Assembly (NCBI GenBank): GCA_963854735.1
Contig: OY978102.1
Coordinates: 682,001-746,000, forward strand
DNA: 64,000 bases
Direction of reading: 5' to 3'
Source: Marvania coccoides
Lineage: Eukaryota; Chlorophyta; Trebouxiophyceae; Chlorellales; Chlorellaceae
A model generated the notes under the pieces. That model did no database searches. It was not told the origin of the DNA and saw nothing but the letters and a program-made list of their open reading frames with translations. Positions within the stretch are counted from its first letter, which is position 1; every line of letters starts with the position of its first letter. Shown piece by piece: positions 1-10,970 of the stretch. The translations under genes were made by a program, and so were the position numbers.

Positions 1-983
1 GGCCCCCCGCCCTCTGGGCGAGATCGCTGCCCTCCTGGACGCCACCTTCGCCCCCTCCGACACCGCAGACGTCATTCGCTCCCTCACGCTGGGCGTTTCT
101 GCTCACCAAAAGTTGGAGCGCCTGTCCAGCCTTCTCCTGCTGCTGGGGTTCGAGTCTCTGGCCATTTTTGGGGACTGTTTCGATGAGGTGACGCTGCTGG
201 ACCCGGTGACGTTCCCCTCAGCCATGAAGGCGTTCGCCCGCGAGGCCTGCCGCAACGATTTGCTCAATTTTGGGCGGGTCCATATTTTCTTTCCAGACAG
301 CCGGCTGGCTCTGGATCTGAACACCGACCGCACGCTGAAAGAGGCGCGATTTGACCGGCACCACGTGCGGGACCTGACGTGGAGCAGGCACCAGCTGGAG
401 GAGCTGGCGGAGCGGCGGTTCCTGGCGGCGCAGCTGGCAGCACAGCGGCAGGTGGGCAGTGTTTATATTTTGGGTTTTGCTAGCACTCGTACTACATCAA
501 AAATTGTAATATTTCCTCTTCATCCAAGTTTTCAACAATTAGTTCTAAAAATATATATATGAATTTAGGCCCTTGTTTTTACTTTCTCTTCCTCTCGCGT
601 TATTTTTGAAACACCCTGTTTCTTTATTACACACAATTCATAACCTTTTCATAATTCATAACCCTCCCTTCTCCTTACTTTTCTTCTCGCAGGCAGCAGC
701 GGCATTGGGCGACGACAGCAGCGCTGGGCTCATTCAGTCATCTGCGGCAGCAGACGCCGTGGTGGCGGCCGCGCACGCCAAGCGCCCCTCCTGCTTCGCG
801 GATCTCTTCACCGCGGTCAAGTCTGAGGACCTGTCCAGCTCGCTGAGCAAGCTGCACACCCCACGAGAGCTGATGATAATGATGAGCGAGCTGTTTTCCA
901 GAATGGAGTCCAATCCTGGGGGGGATGTGACGGGGCAAGACCTGGAGATCGCCACGCAAAAGGCGCTGGAGCAGGCCGTATGA
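1..983 (+). CDS. P-loop ATPase-like protein, C-terminal part (5' end outside window)
   Basis: The reading frame is open from base 2, so the gene begins before the window. Two exons: 2-451 and 693-983, joined in phase 0 by a GT-AG intron; stop TGA at 981-983. The stretch LAIFGDCFDEV reads as a hydrophobic strand followed by DxxDE, like a Walker B motif. It is followed by a block (FFPDSRLALDL, TDRTLKEARFDR, LTWSRHQLEELAERR) that resembles the downstream part of STAND/KAP-like P-loop ATPases, ending with TPRELMIMMSELF, which fits the sensor/arginine region of such proteins. Walker A would lie upstream and cannot be seen. The family call is inference from pattern only; function unknown. Similar ATPases are commoner in bacteria than in plants, so transfer is possible but unproven. 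Confidence 0.5.
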
Positions 984-1437
984 AAGGCGGAGCGGTGAGA
1001 GCAGCTGTGAAGCGGAGATTTATTTTTTATCAATTGACGGCAGCATGCTGCAAAACCATTTGTAATAGTGAGCGTTGCTGTTCCCTCTTGGAATTGTTGT
1101 ATGCAACATATAAGTTTTTCACTTGTGCTAGGGGTATGTTACAACCTACTCTAAAAGGGGAAATGCGCAGCAGCAAACAGAAAATATATTTCAAAAAAAA
1201 AGGGAGCAAACAGGATTGATTGGTGGTGCGATTAGAAAAAGAAACAGCAGATAAGGTAGGGTAGTTGGGATTTGAAATTTTAAAATGGAACAAGCGTGTC
1301 TCAAGCATGGCAAAGAGCAGCAATATTGACACATTGATGACGCCTTCTTTCGAGAATTCGTCATTCCAGCGGGAAACAACACACGCCTCGAAACGCGCTC
1401 TCTGAAGCACCGTACACAGCCAGAAAATAACTTTGCT

Positions 1438-2088
1438 TTATTTCTGGTACCACACCATTGTCTTCTTGGTCCGCGTGATCTTCCTTTGCAACTGCAGCAT
1501 GCCGTACAGCAGCGCTTCTGCGGTGGGGGGGCAGCCGGGGACGTAGATGTCGACGGGTACGATGCGGTCGCACCCCCGCACCACTGAGTAGCTGTAGTGG
1601 TAGTACCCGCCGCCGTTGGCACAGCTGCCCATGGACACAACCCACCGGGGCTCGGGCATCTGGTCGTAAACCTTTCGCAGCGCGGGGGCCATCTTGTTGG
1701 TGAGCGTGCCCGCGACGATCATGACGTCCGACTGCCGCGGGGAGGGCCGGAAGATGATGCCGAATCGATCGAAGTCGTAGCGTGCGGCACCTGAAGGCGC
1801 GGGGGGAGGGAGGGTGGGGTGAGATAAATGCTTTGTGTGGGCAGACCGAGAACACGATAAACTCCCGCGAGGAGGCAGAGAATAAAAACAAAATAATAAT
1901 AAATTTCAGGTTGGGGTGTGCGCCAAAGCCTTACCTGTGTGCATCATTTCCACCGCACAGCACGCCAACCCGAAGGTCATGGGCCAGATGCTGCCCTTGC
2001 GCGCCCACCCCACCAGGTCGTCCACCTTTGCAATAACATATTCGGCCGTCGAGGGCTTGGCGAGCGCAGACGCCACTTTGCTCGCCAT
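1438..2088 (-). CDS. NDUFS7: NADH:ubiquinone oxidoreductase PSST/20 kDa subunit (NuoB family)
   Basis: Nuclear gene for the mitochondrial complex I subunit that holds iron-sulfur cluster N2, the last electron carrier before ubiquinone. Two exons on the minus strand, 1935-2088 and 1438-1790, joined in phase 1; 168 residues. Cluster ligands are visible: the Cys-Cys pair in [12 protein letters not shown], the Cys in [15 protein letters not shown], and the Cys in [17 protein letters not shown]. The junction rebuilds [13 protein letters not shown], as in NuoB. The protein is shorter at the N terminus than the human subunit (about 213 residues). Either the mitochondrial targeting sequence is short ([13 protein letters not shown]) or an upstream exon was missed. 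The start at 2088 is the first ATG before the conserved core. It diverges from the gene at 2464, with 375 bp between starts. Confidence 0.93.
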
Positions 2089-2463
2089 GGTGGTTATTAT
2101 TTGGTATTACAAAAATTATGTTAGCAGCTTTCAAAAAAATAAAGTAATGATCAATCAATTTTTGAGAGGGCGGGCCGTCCAGAAGTCTTGTCCATGCCAG
2201 CTCCGCCTCTGCCTCCCACACACCCACATTGCCCCTGCCAATTAAAAAAAATACTTCCATTACCGCGCGATTGTCTACAGACGGACGCCCAGCTCGCGAT
2301 CCCACCTGAAACTCACCCAACACAACATCTTTGTGGCAAACCTAACACGCCAGATTTTCTCTCATCTAAGGCCTACACAACCTCTGGGTTACTTCATTCT
2401 ACCCATACTGCCAGTTGCGATACATAACAAATATTAAATCGCCGGCATTGCTTCGTTGTAGTG

Positions 2464-3134
2464 ATGCAGCAGTGCCGTCCGCTGTGTTCAGCTCAGCTGC
2501 CTGGAGGCCTGGGCCCCAAGCCACGCTCCCAGAGCCGCGTCAAGATGGACAGCCTCCTTCAAGTACGCTCCCACGCATTTTCTCTACTTTCTCTAACCTC
2601 CGCCGCTGCTATTCTTAAAAATATTCACGAACACACCCAAAAAACATTCTACCACAAAACTTTGAAAGTAACCATCGAGCTCCCCACTGTGTGCAGCGCA
2701 TGAAGGCCACCAAGCTAGCGGACGCTCCCTCCTCCGTCCAGCAGAGTCTCGTAATCTCCGACGAAACATTCCTAAGCGCTGAGGAGCAGGCCTCGTTCTC
2801 CAGCGAGCAGCTGGCGTTCCTGGTGCGCAAACGCAAGGCCGCAGCGGGTCTGGGGCCCATCATGCCGGTGGAATCGATGTGCCCCTGCTGCGATGGGCGG
2901 GGCTTGCTGGTATGCCATCAGTGCAACGGCAGCGGTGCTAATTCCGAGGACATGGCGGAAAAAATATTCCAAAAAGAAGGGGTGATCAAAGTGAACAACG
3001 GGCTGGTGGAGGCGCGCTGGATGTTCATGCAGCACGGACCTTGCTGGCTGTGCCGGGGTAAAACGGAGATGTCGTGCAGAGACTGCTCTGGTACTGGCAT
3101 CCGTGGCGGAGTGGATCGCTTTTCCGGGGATTAA
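2464..3134 (+). CDS. DnaJ-type cysteine-rich zinc finger protein (BSD2-like)
   Basis: Two exons, 2464-2562 and 2697-3134, joined in phase 0; 178 residues. The C-terminal half has four CxxC pairs: CPCCDGRG, CHQCNGSG, CWLCRGK and CRDCSGTG. This is the DnaJ/Hsp40 zinc-binding arrangement (two Cys4 sites) without a J domain, as in the plastid chaperone BSD2 and related small proteins. The N terminus (MQQCRPLCSAQLPGG, rich in Ser, Arg and Gln, poor in acidic residues) could be a plastid or mitochondrial transit peptide. Known relatives help fold or assemble organelle enzymes such as Rubisco; whether this one does is inference. The spacing between pairs 2 and 3 is long (about 40 residues), as in BSD2-type domains. 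Confidence 0.82.
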
Positions 3135-3454
3135 AGAAAATATGGATAATGGAGTGCTTTTATGACACGATTTTGTGTGATTATTTTTCTGAGGAACAGG
3201 TTTTCTTCGATTTAATCTTTTCCCCTCGGTGCCCGGCAGTGAAAATTGTTTGTATTACCACCTACTGCGCTTTTTACTCTGAACTGCTTTTCCTGCCAAG
3301 ACGTAACAACCATGTACGATGATTTAATACATGTAAACTAACATTACTTAAGAAAATGGACACAATCACGAAGACCTTTCCCCTCGGGAAGGGTGTAATT
3401 GCAAGGTGCTTTCTTCCAGCAAGAGTTATTTTACAAACAAAATGAAATTCAAAA

Positions 3455-4473
3455 TCATTCTCTTCCGTCGGCAGCTGCTGTGTCGCCGCCCTCCATGCGC
3501 CCCTCCAGCAGCACCCGGAGCAGTTTCCCGTCCACCACCTCACCGTACCGCAGCGACATGATGTACTGCCGGTCTCCAGCCACCGTCACAGGCAAAAAGG
3601 GCTCAGACGCCAGCACAGTCGCCGATGCGGGCGGTAAGCCCCCTAGGGGAGGCACAACGTCGCTCAAATTGACGTCAACGTCTTCCCTGTTCGCCCAAAA
3701 GTCTAGCACGCTGAATCGGGCCTTTGGGGCGGCGGCGGCGCCTGGCTGCGTTCCTTGTTGACAGGCGAGCAGAGCAGCGATGTCGGGTTTCATTCCTGGT
3801 GGAATTAGTAGTGCAAGCTCGCCAACGTATCGCCTGCACAATGAAATTATAGGAGTACGTTAAAATCGAGTGTCTTTGGGTTAATAATGAGGCAAAAAGG
3901 CGACTCTTTTGCGTTTTTCTGTCACAAAACGTATGGACAGCATGCGAAACGGAAAAAAAGCCATATTGAAGGAGGAAAGCAAAAAATAATAATTATAGAT
4001 GAAGAGGGCAGTCCGTACCTTGAGTAATACCAAAGGGCGGTGGAGGCCGCACCGCTGCCCACCAGCAGTGCCGTTGCGAGCACCGCTTGGAAGAGCGGCA
4101 CGGAGGTGCCTTGGACAACCGCAGTCGTGATGGGGACCACTGCAGCAACTCCTGCCAGCTGAAAGACTTTGAAGCGCACCAGCATGCGGAAAATCTTGAT
4201 GCCTTTGCCGCGGTATAGCACGTGCTTGGTCCAATCCTGGGGGTCCCGCGCTGGCTGCTGGGGGGCGGCGGTGGAGTAGGAGCAGCGCCTGAATTGGCTG
4301 AAAGTGGCGGCGGACGGGTGAGCTGCAGAAATCGGCGATTTGGGGTGGAAAGAGGCTAGGGAGGTGAACTGGGTGGCGCAAGTGGTTGATGCATGTCGCA
4401 GCGCCGACGTGGAGTCGCCGATTGATAGCGCTGCGACCCGCAAAAGCAATTTTGATGATCTCATTGTTGTCAT
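3455..4473 (-). CDS. TMEM186-like mitochondrial membrane protein
   Basis: Two exons on the minus strand, 4019-4473 and 3455-3833, joined in phase 2; 277 residues. A Ser/Ala/Arg-rich N terminus of about 60 residues looks like a mitochondrial presequence. It is followed by YRGKGIKIFRMLVRFKVFQ, two hydrophobic helices (about residues 100-120 and 128-148), and WYYSRRYVGELALL across the splice. This order, with a paired-helix core and the YYSRR-VGE motif, matches TMEM186, a mitochondrial inner membrane protein that in animals helps assemble complex I. A complex I subunit lies nearby at 1438-2088, but the two are on separate transcripts. The C-terminal part (beta-rich, about 120 residues) is poorly conserved. 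Family call moderate; role inferred from animals. Confidence 0.7.
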
Positions 4474-5255
4474 AAACGAGGCAAAATGAGTGTGATGGGC
4501 ACTGTGTTGATCTTAAACAGATGGAATTTTATGAAAAATAAATTACAGTAGGGGTAGCTCGCAGGAGGACGTAAAAATGAGACTTGATATTTTGAAAATT
4601 TCCCAGCTGGCTTCCAAAAATGACAAGATTGCGTTTAGGAATCGATAACAAAGCATCCTCTAACTCATAATATTACGGCGAGGCTAGAAATCCCGAAAAA
4701 CAGGTGGGCGGGGCAGGACGACAGTGGCAGCGGCGATATTATTCAAACTGCTCCTTTCACAAGTGATGCATTTGCAATGATAATCCGCCAAAGAGGTGTA
4801 ACGCAAAGAAGGTAAGAGACATCAAAGTTCATGTGAGCAGCGGAGTGCAATATTTTTACATATCCCAGGGACAGCCATTGCTGATTTTTCTAGGACATCC
4901 AGGCAGCCCCTAGTGCTCTAGTGTTTTGCCCGTAAGAATTTTGTCCGAGATCTAGGCTTGCGTGCGTATGACACATGCGAAACAAAACAAAGCAAAGACC
5001 CCAAGGGGGATGACTGAAGGGGCAATAAATTGCCCCTATAGCGAAATCTGGGCCGCAGAAATTTCAAAGCATGCCGTCATTTCGTCATTTGTTTTATCTT
5101 TCTTTAATTTTAGCGCCGTCTACCTCATTTCACGATTAAAAGCCGTCCCAGACGTGCGGGCATTTTATCAGTCTAGTTCTCATAATTTAAGGACTTTGTG
5201 GTTCGCAATCACTAATTTCGTAAAGCGTGTATTTTCAACCAAGGGCTTTGTCCAG
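4474..5255. other. AT-rich spacer; probable unresolved 5' exons of the receptor kinase
   Basis: No complete gene is seen. A frame starting at ATG 5071 reads MPSFRHLFYLSLILAPSTSF, which looks like a signal peptide and could be the first exon of the kinase that follows. I could not find a splice junction that joins it in frame, so the 5' end of that gene stays open. Confidence 0.4.
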
Positions 5256-8200
5256 CAGCACTTTTCTGACGATTTACGCTATGCCGCTTACGATTTTGGT
5301 TATAGCGTGTATGTGGATGGGGCAAGCCACGACGGTGGCTGGAATAACCGGTGTAAAACTTCGCATGTAAGTGCAGATTTTTATTACTCGATCGTATGTT
5401 GCGATGATTGGCGCGCTTAACGCATCGCTCTCTGTATGCAGGGACTGGAATCCAAGCAGCTGTGCCCCTCCTGCAGCATCGGAATGTGCACAAGCACCGA
5501 TGTGAGCAAAAATTATCAAATTCTGCCTCCACGTTTTCCTTCTCTCGGATTTACATATCTCGTATACGTGTGCTCATCACTCATGCCTCCAAACCTTGCC
5601 GAAATTGTCGCAGTGATGCTTTTACGATGTCCCAGCTTCAACCAACACCTCCCTCGGACTGTCCTACTGCCCCGCCCTTGATGACGGACTCTGCTTTCAT
5701 GGCTGACGTACCTTTGGACGTGCAGCGCCAGCTGAACTGCACGTACGAAGACACGAACGCTCCTCTAGGAACGAGCAATGGCATCCTGTGGCAAAGTACG
5801 TGGAGAGGAGGCGGCCATTGCACGGGGCTCACCATCGGCAATTTTTTCCGCACCTTTCAAAACCTGTACACACAGTTTAACCCCAACAGAGTCTTGGCTG
5901 AAAACCAGTGGAAGCCCCCCTCCATCGACGCCGGCCTTTTTCGCTCAAAAATGTCGGAAAAAGTCGGAAAGGCGATAACACTGGAGTGCGATGCAGACAC
6001 CAGAAGACTCATAAATGTGGTCGTTTGCCTGACTCCCGCGGCGCCGTACGAGCCGGTTGACTGCCCGCCGGATTTAGAAGATCCAATCTGCCATTTTGGC
6101 ATTCTATCCTTGCCGTCAACTTCAGCAGAGTCAAGGCCAGCCGCGGTTAAAGTTCCTGACGAGTGCATGTCCTACGTTCGGCCGTACTACGAGTTGCCGA
6201 TTGACCCGACGCCCAGCCCCCCTGTCGATCCAGCGACGCCCAGTCCTCCTGTCAATCCAGTCACTCCCACTCCCCCGGTGCGATTTTCTTAGCCTGAAAA
6301 AGCAGCAACAACTTGTCAACTGACTTTCCATTTCTTTCTTCCCCTACTTCATAGTCTCCCGTCGGAGAAGAAGGCAGCAGCTCTTCAAATATGGGCCTCA
6401 TCATCGGCGCTGCAGTGGGCGGCGTGGCTGTGGTGGCTGCCATCGTTGCTGGCATCGTGTTCTACCGCAGGAAGGGCCGCAACAACGCAGCCCCTGACAC
6501 GCCAAACACTGCATGGAGGTTGGAATCTACGCCCTCAAACGTTCAGGCGCTTCCACCGCAGGCGCCTCTTGTTGTTATAGAGCCTATAAACGAGAGCGGC
6601 TACATGTACGCGACCTCTCCGCCCAATGGCAATTCGTTGAACCCCGCTGCCGGTTTCCGGGGAGCAGCGCTGGCGGGGGGCACAGCGGTGGCCAGGGACG
6701 TCAACGCCCACCCCCTGAATTCACAGAGATCCGGCAGCGAGTCGAGCCTCAGGCAGCACCTTTCCTCCACCTCCCCGACCTCCCCCTTTGTGATGAGCGG
6801 TGCCACTGCTGGCTCAATTGACCCACTGCTGCAGTACATCAAATCCACCACAACGCTGCAGTCCCAGTCTTCTCGGGGGTCCCTGGCGGCGTGGGAGCTG
6901 CGCTTTGATGATCTGATTCTTGAGCAGCCAATCGGAGAGGGATCCTTTGGCCGAGTGTATCGGGGAAACTGGAACCAGACGCAGGTGGCGGTGAAAATCC
7001 TCATGGACTTGGGCGGCAGCGCCGATGGAAACGCCGCTCAGTCGGCACTGATTTCCGCCGGCGACCCCAGCATGCAGCGGCTGGCGCAGGCAAGTATTAA
7101 ACACTTTTTTGTTTCCTCCTTTCAAGATGCAATTGACAATATCTGGTCGTCATCTTCACTTTATTTATTTTTTATTTTTTTGCAGGAAGCCTCGCTGATG
7201 TCTCAGCTGCACCACCCCAATATCGTGCAATTCCTGGGAGTGACCATGCAGCCTGCTGCAGTTGTCACAGAGTACTGCGTGCGTGGCAGCCTGATCGCCG
7301 TGATCCAAGCAGCCAAAAACTCGCCCGAGCGCTGTGCAGAGCTGGATTGGACTCGTCGCATGAAGTTTGCTGCAGACTGCGCACGGGGCATGCTGTACCT
7401 GCACTCCCGCACGCCTGCCGTCCTCCACAGGGACCTAAAGAGCGCGAATGTTCTGATTACGGGGGCGTGGAAGGTAAATACTTTTCTCAATCTATTATTT
7501 TTCATGCAAAGCTAGAGGCTGAATAATTGGCTCTTTCAAATGCAGGCGAAATGCGCCGATTTCGGTTTGAGCAAAGTGCTGGAGGACACGACGCGGTCCA
7601 CAAGCCTGCAGGCGATGAACCCGCGGTAAGCAATTTTTGTTATTCAACTACTTTTCTTTTCACGCTGTTCTCTTCCTGCTCGATACATATGATTAAATTA
7701 AATTATAATATAATATAATATGATATGGTATACTATATTATTATATTACATTACTTTCTCTGCAGATGGCTCGCTCCCGAGGTGTTGAAGGGCAGTCCGG
7801 CATCGGCAGCGAGCGATGTTTTCGCATTCGGCGTCATCATGTGAGTAGATGGGCAGTGTTTACAACCTCATCATGCATCTTGATATCCTCATCTTTGCAT
7901 TTGACATGTTGTAACTGCCATGAATACCCTTCGCGCTTTTTTCCACATGCCCAGTGTACCCCGAGCGCTTATATTTATTTGTTGAACGGTGGCAATGCAG
8001 GTGGGAGTTGCTTACCTGGGCGCTGCCCTGGGGCACAACCAACCCGTGGAACATTGTTTCAAGTGTTGTGGCGGGCGGTCGCCTCGCCATTCCTTCCCCT
8101 AACGAGCTGCCAGGCCCAAACAACCCAGGAAGCTGGCCGCTGCTTGGGCGCTACATGGCGCTGATGCAGCGCTGCTGGGCGCAGGAGCCCGCCGAGAGGC

Positions 8201-8265
8201 CCACCTTTTCGGAGGTCATGCAGGAGCTGCGCGATATGGAGCCTGCTGTGGACGTCGAGATGTGA
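5256..8265 (+). CDS. Receptor-like TKL protein kinase with degenerate RNase T2-like ectodomain
   Basis: Eight exons: 5256-5366, 5442-5501, 5636-6277, 6355-7089, 7186-7473, 7546-7625, 7766-7840, 8001-8265; at least 751 residues, N terminus unresolved. The outer part follows the RNase T2 layout: FGYSVYVDGASHDGGWNNRC at the place of motif CAS I, ILWQSTWRGGGHC at CAS II, then FFRTFQNLY and ITLECDADTRRLINVVVC. The catalytic His of CAS I and the Glu-Lys-His of CAS II are not present, so it should not cleave RNA. A Pro-rich stalk and one membrane helix (GLIIGAAVGGVAVVAAIVAG) follow. The kinase is TKL-type with intact motifs: GEGSFGRVY, VAVK, HRDLKSANVL, DFGLSK and WLAPEV. The intron after 7089 has a GC donor (CAG|GCAAGT); no GT donor keeps the frame. 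Kinase call strong; RNase T2 call moderate. Confidence 0.85.
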
Positions 8266-8852
8266 AGAAGTACACAATAATTGAATTTTTAATTCCAACA
8301 AGTTTCAGTTCATAGTCCGAAAACAAGACGAGATTAATTTTCCTCGAGTACATTGGGCATATGAAAAAATTAGTACGGCACTTGTTCTTCTACTTTTTGT
8401 TATTTTCACGTTTTTATTTCAGATATGAAACCCTGTGCTTGATTTGGAGTACTTGTGACTGAGAGCATTGCGAGGCCTCTGTCTTTATTCACTAGAGGCG
8501 CCTGTCCGATCGAGTCAATTATGAATATTATTATAACCTCGATTATCCGAATATCATTATTACAGAGGAATGGGTTACTGCGATACCACGATACCGTACG
8601 TGTCCACGTCTTTATATGTGCAAAAAGGGAGAAGAAAACTCAACATACAAATGGAAAGCATGACGCACGAAACCAGAAACGTGTTGCGTTGGCAGGAGAA
8701 GACGGTTGTCATTTGGAATACACAAGCAGCCGCACCGAGATAAAAAAAGCAAGAAAAGGAAATACCCCCTCAAACCCACGCCTCACTTGACAATTTGTCA
8801 ACCATATTCATTCAGTATGTACGGTATTGTATTGTATTGTTTGTATCACAAA
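8266..8852. other. Convergent 3' spacer
   Basis: AT-rich sequence between the kinase stop and the HslU stop on the other strand. It should hold both 3' untranslated regions. No gene or RNA recognised. Confidence 0.6.
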
Positions 8853-10970
8853 TCACAGCACGTACTTCGACAGGTCCTGCTTCTTCAACAAGTCTTCGAT
8901 CTTTTTCACCACGTCCTCTTTATCAATCACCTTTGTCAGCGGCTTCCCCTCCTCCCTGAACTCGTCAGGCGCCTCGTAAGAAATGTCCTCCAGAATGCGC
9001 TCCAGGATGGTGTGCAGCCGCCGCGCGCCGATGTTGTCTACTGCGGTGTTGACCTCCTCCGCCACCCGCGAGATCTCTTTGATCGCCATGTCGGTGAACA
9101 GCAGCTCCACGTTCTCGGTGGCCAGCAGCGCCTGCTGCTGTTTGATCATATTGCTCTCTGGCTCGGTGAGGATCTTGTAAAAGTCCTCCTGGGTGAGGCC
9201 CTTGAGCTCCACGCGCACCGGGAGGCGGCCCTGCAGGGAGGAAAAAATTGGGGAGGAAAGAAATGAGCGAGAGACAAAGGCGGAAGAGTAGTCAGCATGA
9301 GCGTTAATTTATTGCAGTTTCGATATATATATATATACGCGTGAAAATAAAGAGCTTGCGGCACTTATTGATAGTTTGATGGAGCGAACTCAAGCCCCTA
9401 ATATAATATACAAGAGCAAAGCAGCCGGCGAAAAACACACACTAAGAACCTTACTAAAAAGCCGAGTTCTTACCTGCAGCTCCGCCAGCATGTCCGAGGG
9501 CTTGGAGGAGTGGAACGCGCCCGAGCAGATGAACAGAATGTGGTCCGTGTTCACGTTGCCGTGCTTGGTGCTTACCGTCGATCCCTCTATGATAGGCAAC
9601 AAATCCCGCTGCACCCCCTCAGAGGAAGCATCCGCCCCGTACCGCACGTCCGAAGAGGTCACGATCTTGTCGATCTCGTCGATGAAGACGATGCCGTCGG
9701 CCTCCGCGGCCGCCACAGCTTCGCGTGTGATGGACTCGCCATTGACAAATCGCTCCGCCTCGCTTTCTTCCACGATGGGCCGCGCCTCGCTGATCTTCAT
9801 CTTGCGCCGCGTCTCGCCGCCGCCCTTGCCGCCTGCAGGAAAAGAACGACAGACCGCAGCAGCAGAATAAGATACAACCAAGGGATAAACATGGACGCTT
9901 TTTTTAATTTCTGACTAACGAGGGGGACCCAAAAAAGGGGTTACAACTCAAAATTACACCAAAACGCACCTCTGAACATGCGGTTCATGCTGATGACCAC
10001 CTCCTGCATGGAGGAGTCGCCCCCCAGCGGCACCATCCGGCCCCCTGCGCTCGCCGGCGGCACCTCAATCTCTACTTCCCGATCCTCCAGCTCCCCCTCG
10101 CGGTACAGCTGCCTGAAGGAGGCCCGCGTCTCGGCGCTGGCGTGCTCCCCCACCAGAGCGGAAACCAATTTGTTTTCCACGGCTTGGTCGATCGCTGCCG
10201 CGTGCTGCCGCCGCAGCCGCTGCCGCACCATGACAATGGCATTATCCACGAGATCTCGAATGATCTGGTCGACGTCGCGGCCATGGAAGCCCACCTCCGT
10301 GAACTTGGTGGCCTCAACCTGCGTAATATTTGAATATTTATTGAGAAATTTGAAGTACGTTTAAAAATTATTAGGAAAAATGCAGCAGAATTGTGCTATT
10401 CTTGTGCTATTCAGGTAAAAACAATGTGAACATTTGAAATTCGACTGAAATTCACCTTGACAAAGGGCGCGTCAGCCAGCTTGGCCAGCCTGCGCGCAAT
10501 CTCAGTCTTTCCGCACCCCGTGGGCCCAATCATGAGGATGTTCTTGGGCACAATCTCCTCGCGCAGCGGGGAGGGCACCCTGTGGCGGCGCCAGCGGTTG
10601 CGCAGGGCGTTTGCCACCGCCTTCTTCGCCCCTGGCTGCCCCACAATGTGACGGTCCAGCATTTCCACAACCTGCCGAGGGGTGAGGTTGGAGTGAGGTG
10701 CCGGGGGCTCATCGATGGTGAACGTCGGCACGGGCGGGGCCACTGCAGCGGCTGCTGGGGCGATGGAAGAGGCACCAGCGGTGGCGTGGAAGGCACGAGA
10801 GGAGAGGGGCCCAAACGCGGAGGGGCCTTCGCTGAGGAGTGTGGCTGGACAGAGGAGGGAAGGGAGGGACGGCGAGGTGAAGGTGGGGTGAAATGGGGCT
10901 TGAATGGGGGGTGTAAAAGCTCACCTAGTGATCTCGCTGACAAAAACCGGGAGCTCGCTTGGCGGGCCAT
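8853..10970 (-). CDS. hslU: ATP-dependent protease ATPase subunit HslU (ClpY), mitochondrial
   Basis: AAA+ unfoldase that feeds proteins to the HslV peptidase. Five exons on the minus strand: 10925-10970, 10456-10844, 9970-10318, 9474-9832, 8853-9230; all phases agree; 506 residues. The first 50 residues ([14 protein letters not shown], then [10 protein letters not shown]) form a mitochondrial-type presequence. Visible motifs: [17 protein letters not shown] at the start of the domain, Walker [15 protein letters not shown], pore-loop region [16 protein letters not shown], the I domain, Walker [13 protein letters not shown], sensor region [12 protein letters not shown], and the C-terminal domain with [20 protein letters not shown]. 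The protein ends in DLSKYVL, matching the C-terminal tail that docks HslU into HslV. HslV is not in this window. Mitochondrial HslUV occurs in many protists and algae. Confidence 0.95.

Noticed and set aside
5256..6277. Active secreted RNase T2
   Set aside because: Catalytic residues of both motifs are absent and the frame continues through a membrane helix into a kinase.
7094..7185. GT donor at 7094 for the kinase intron
   Set aside because: It gives the wrong phase; only the GC donor at 7090 joins to EASLMSQLHHPNIV.
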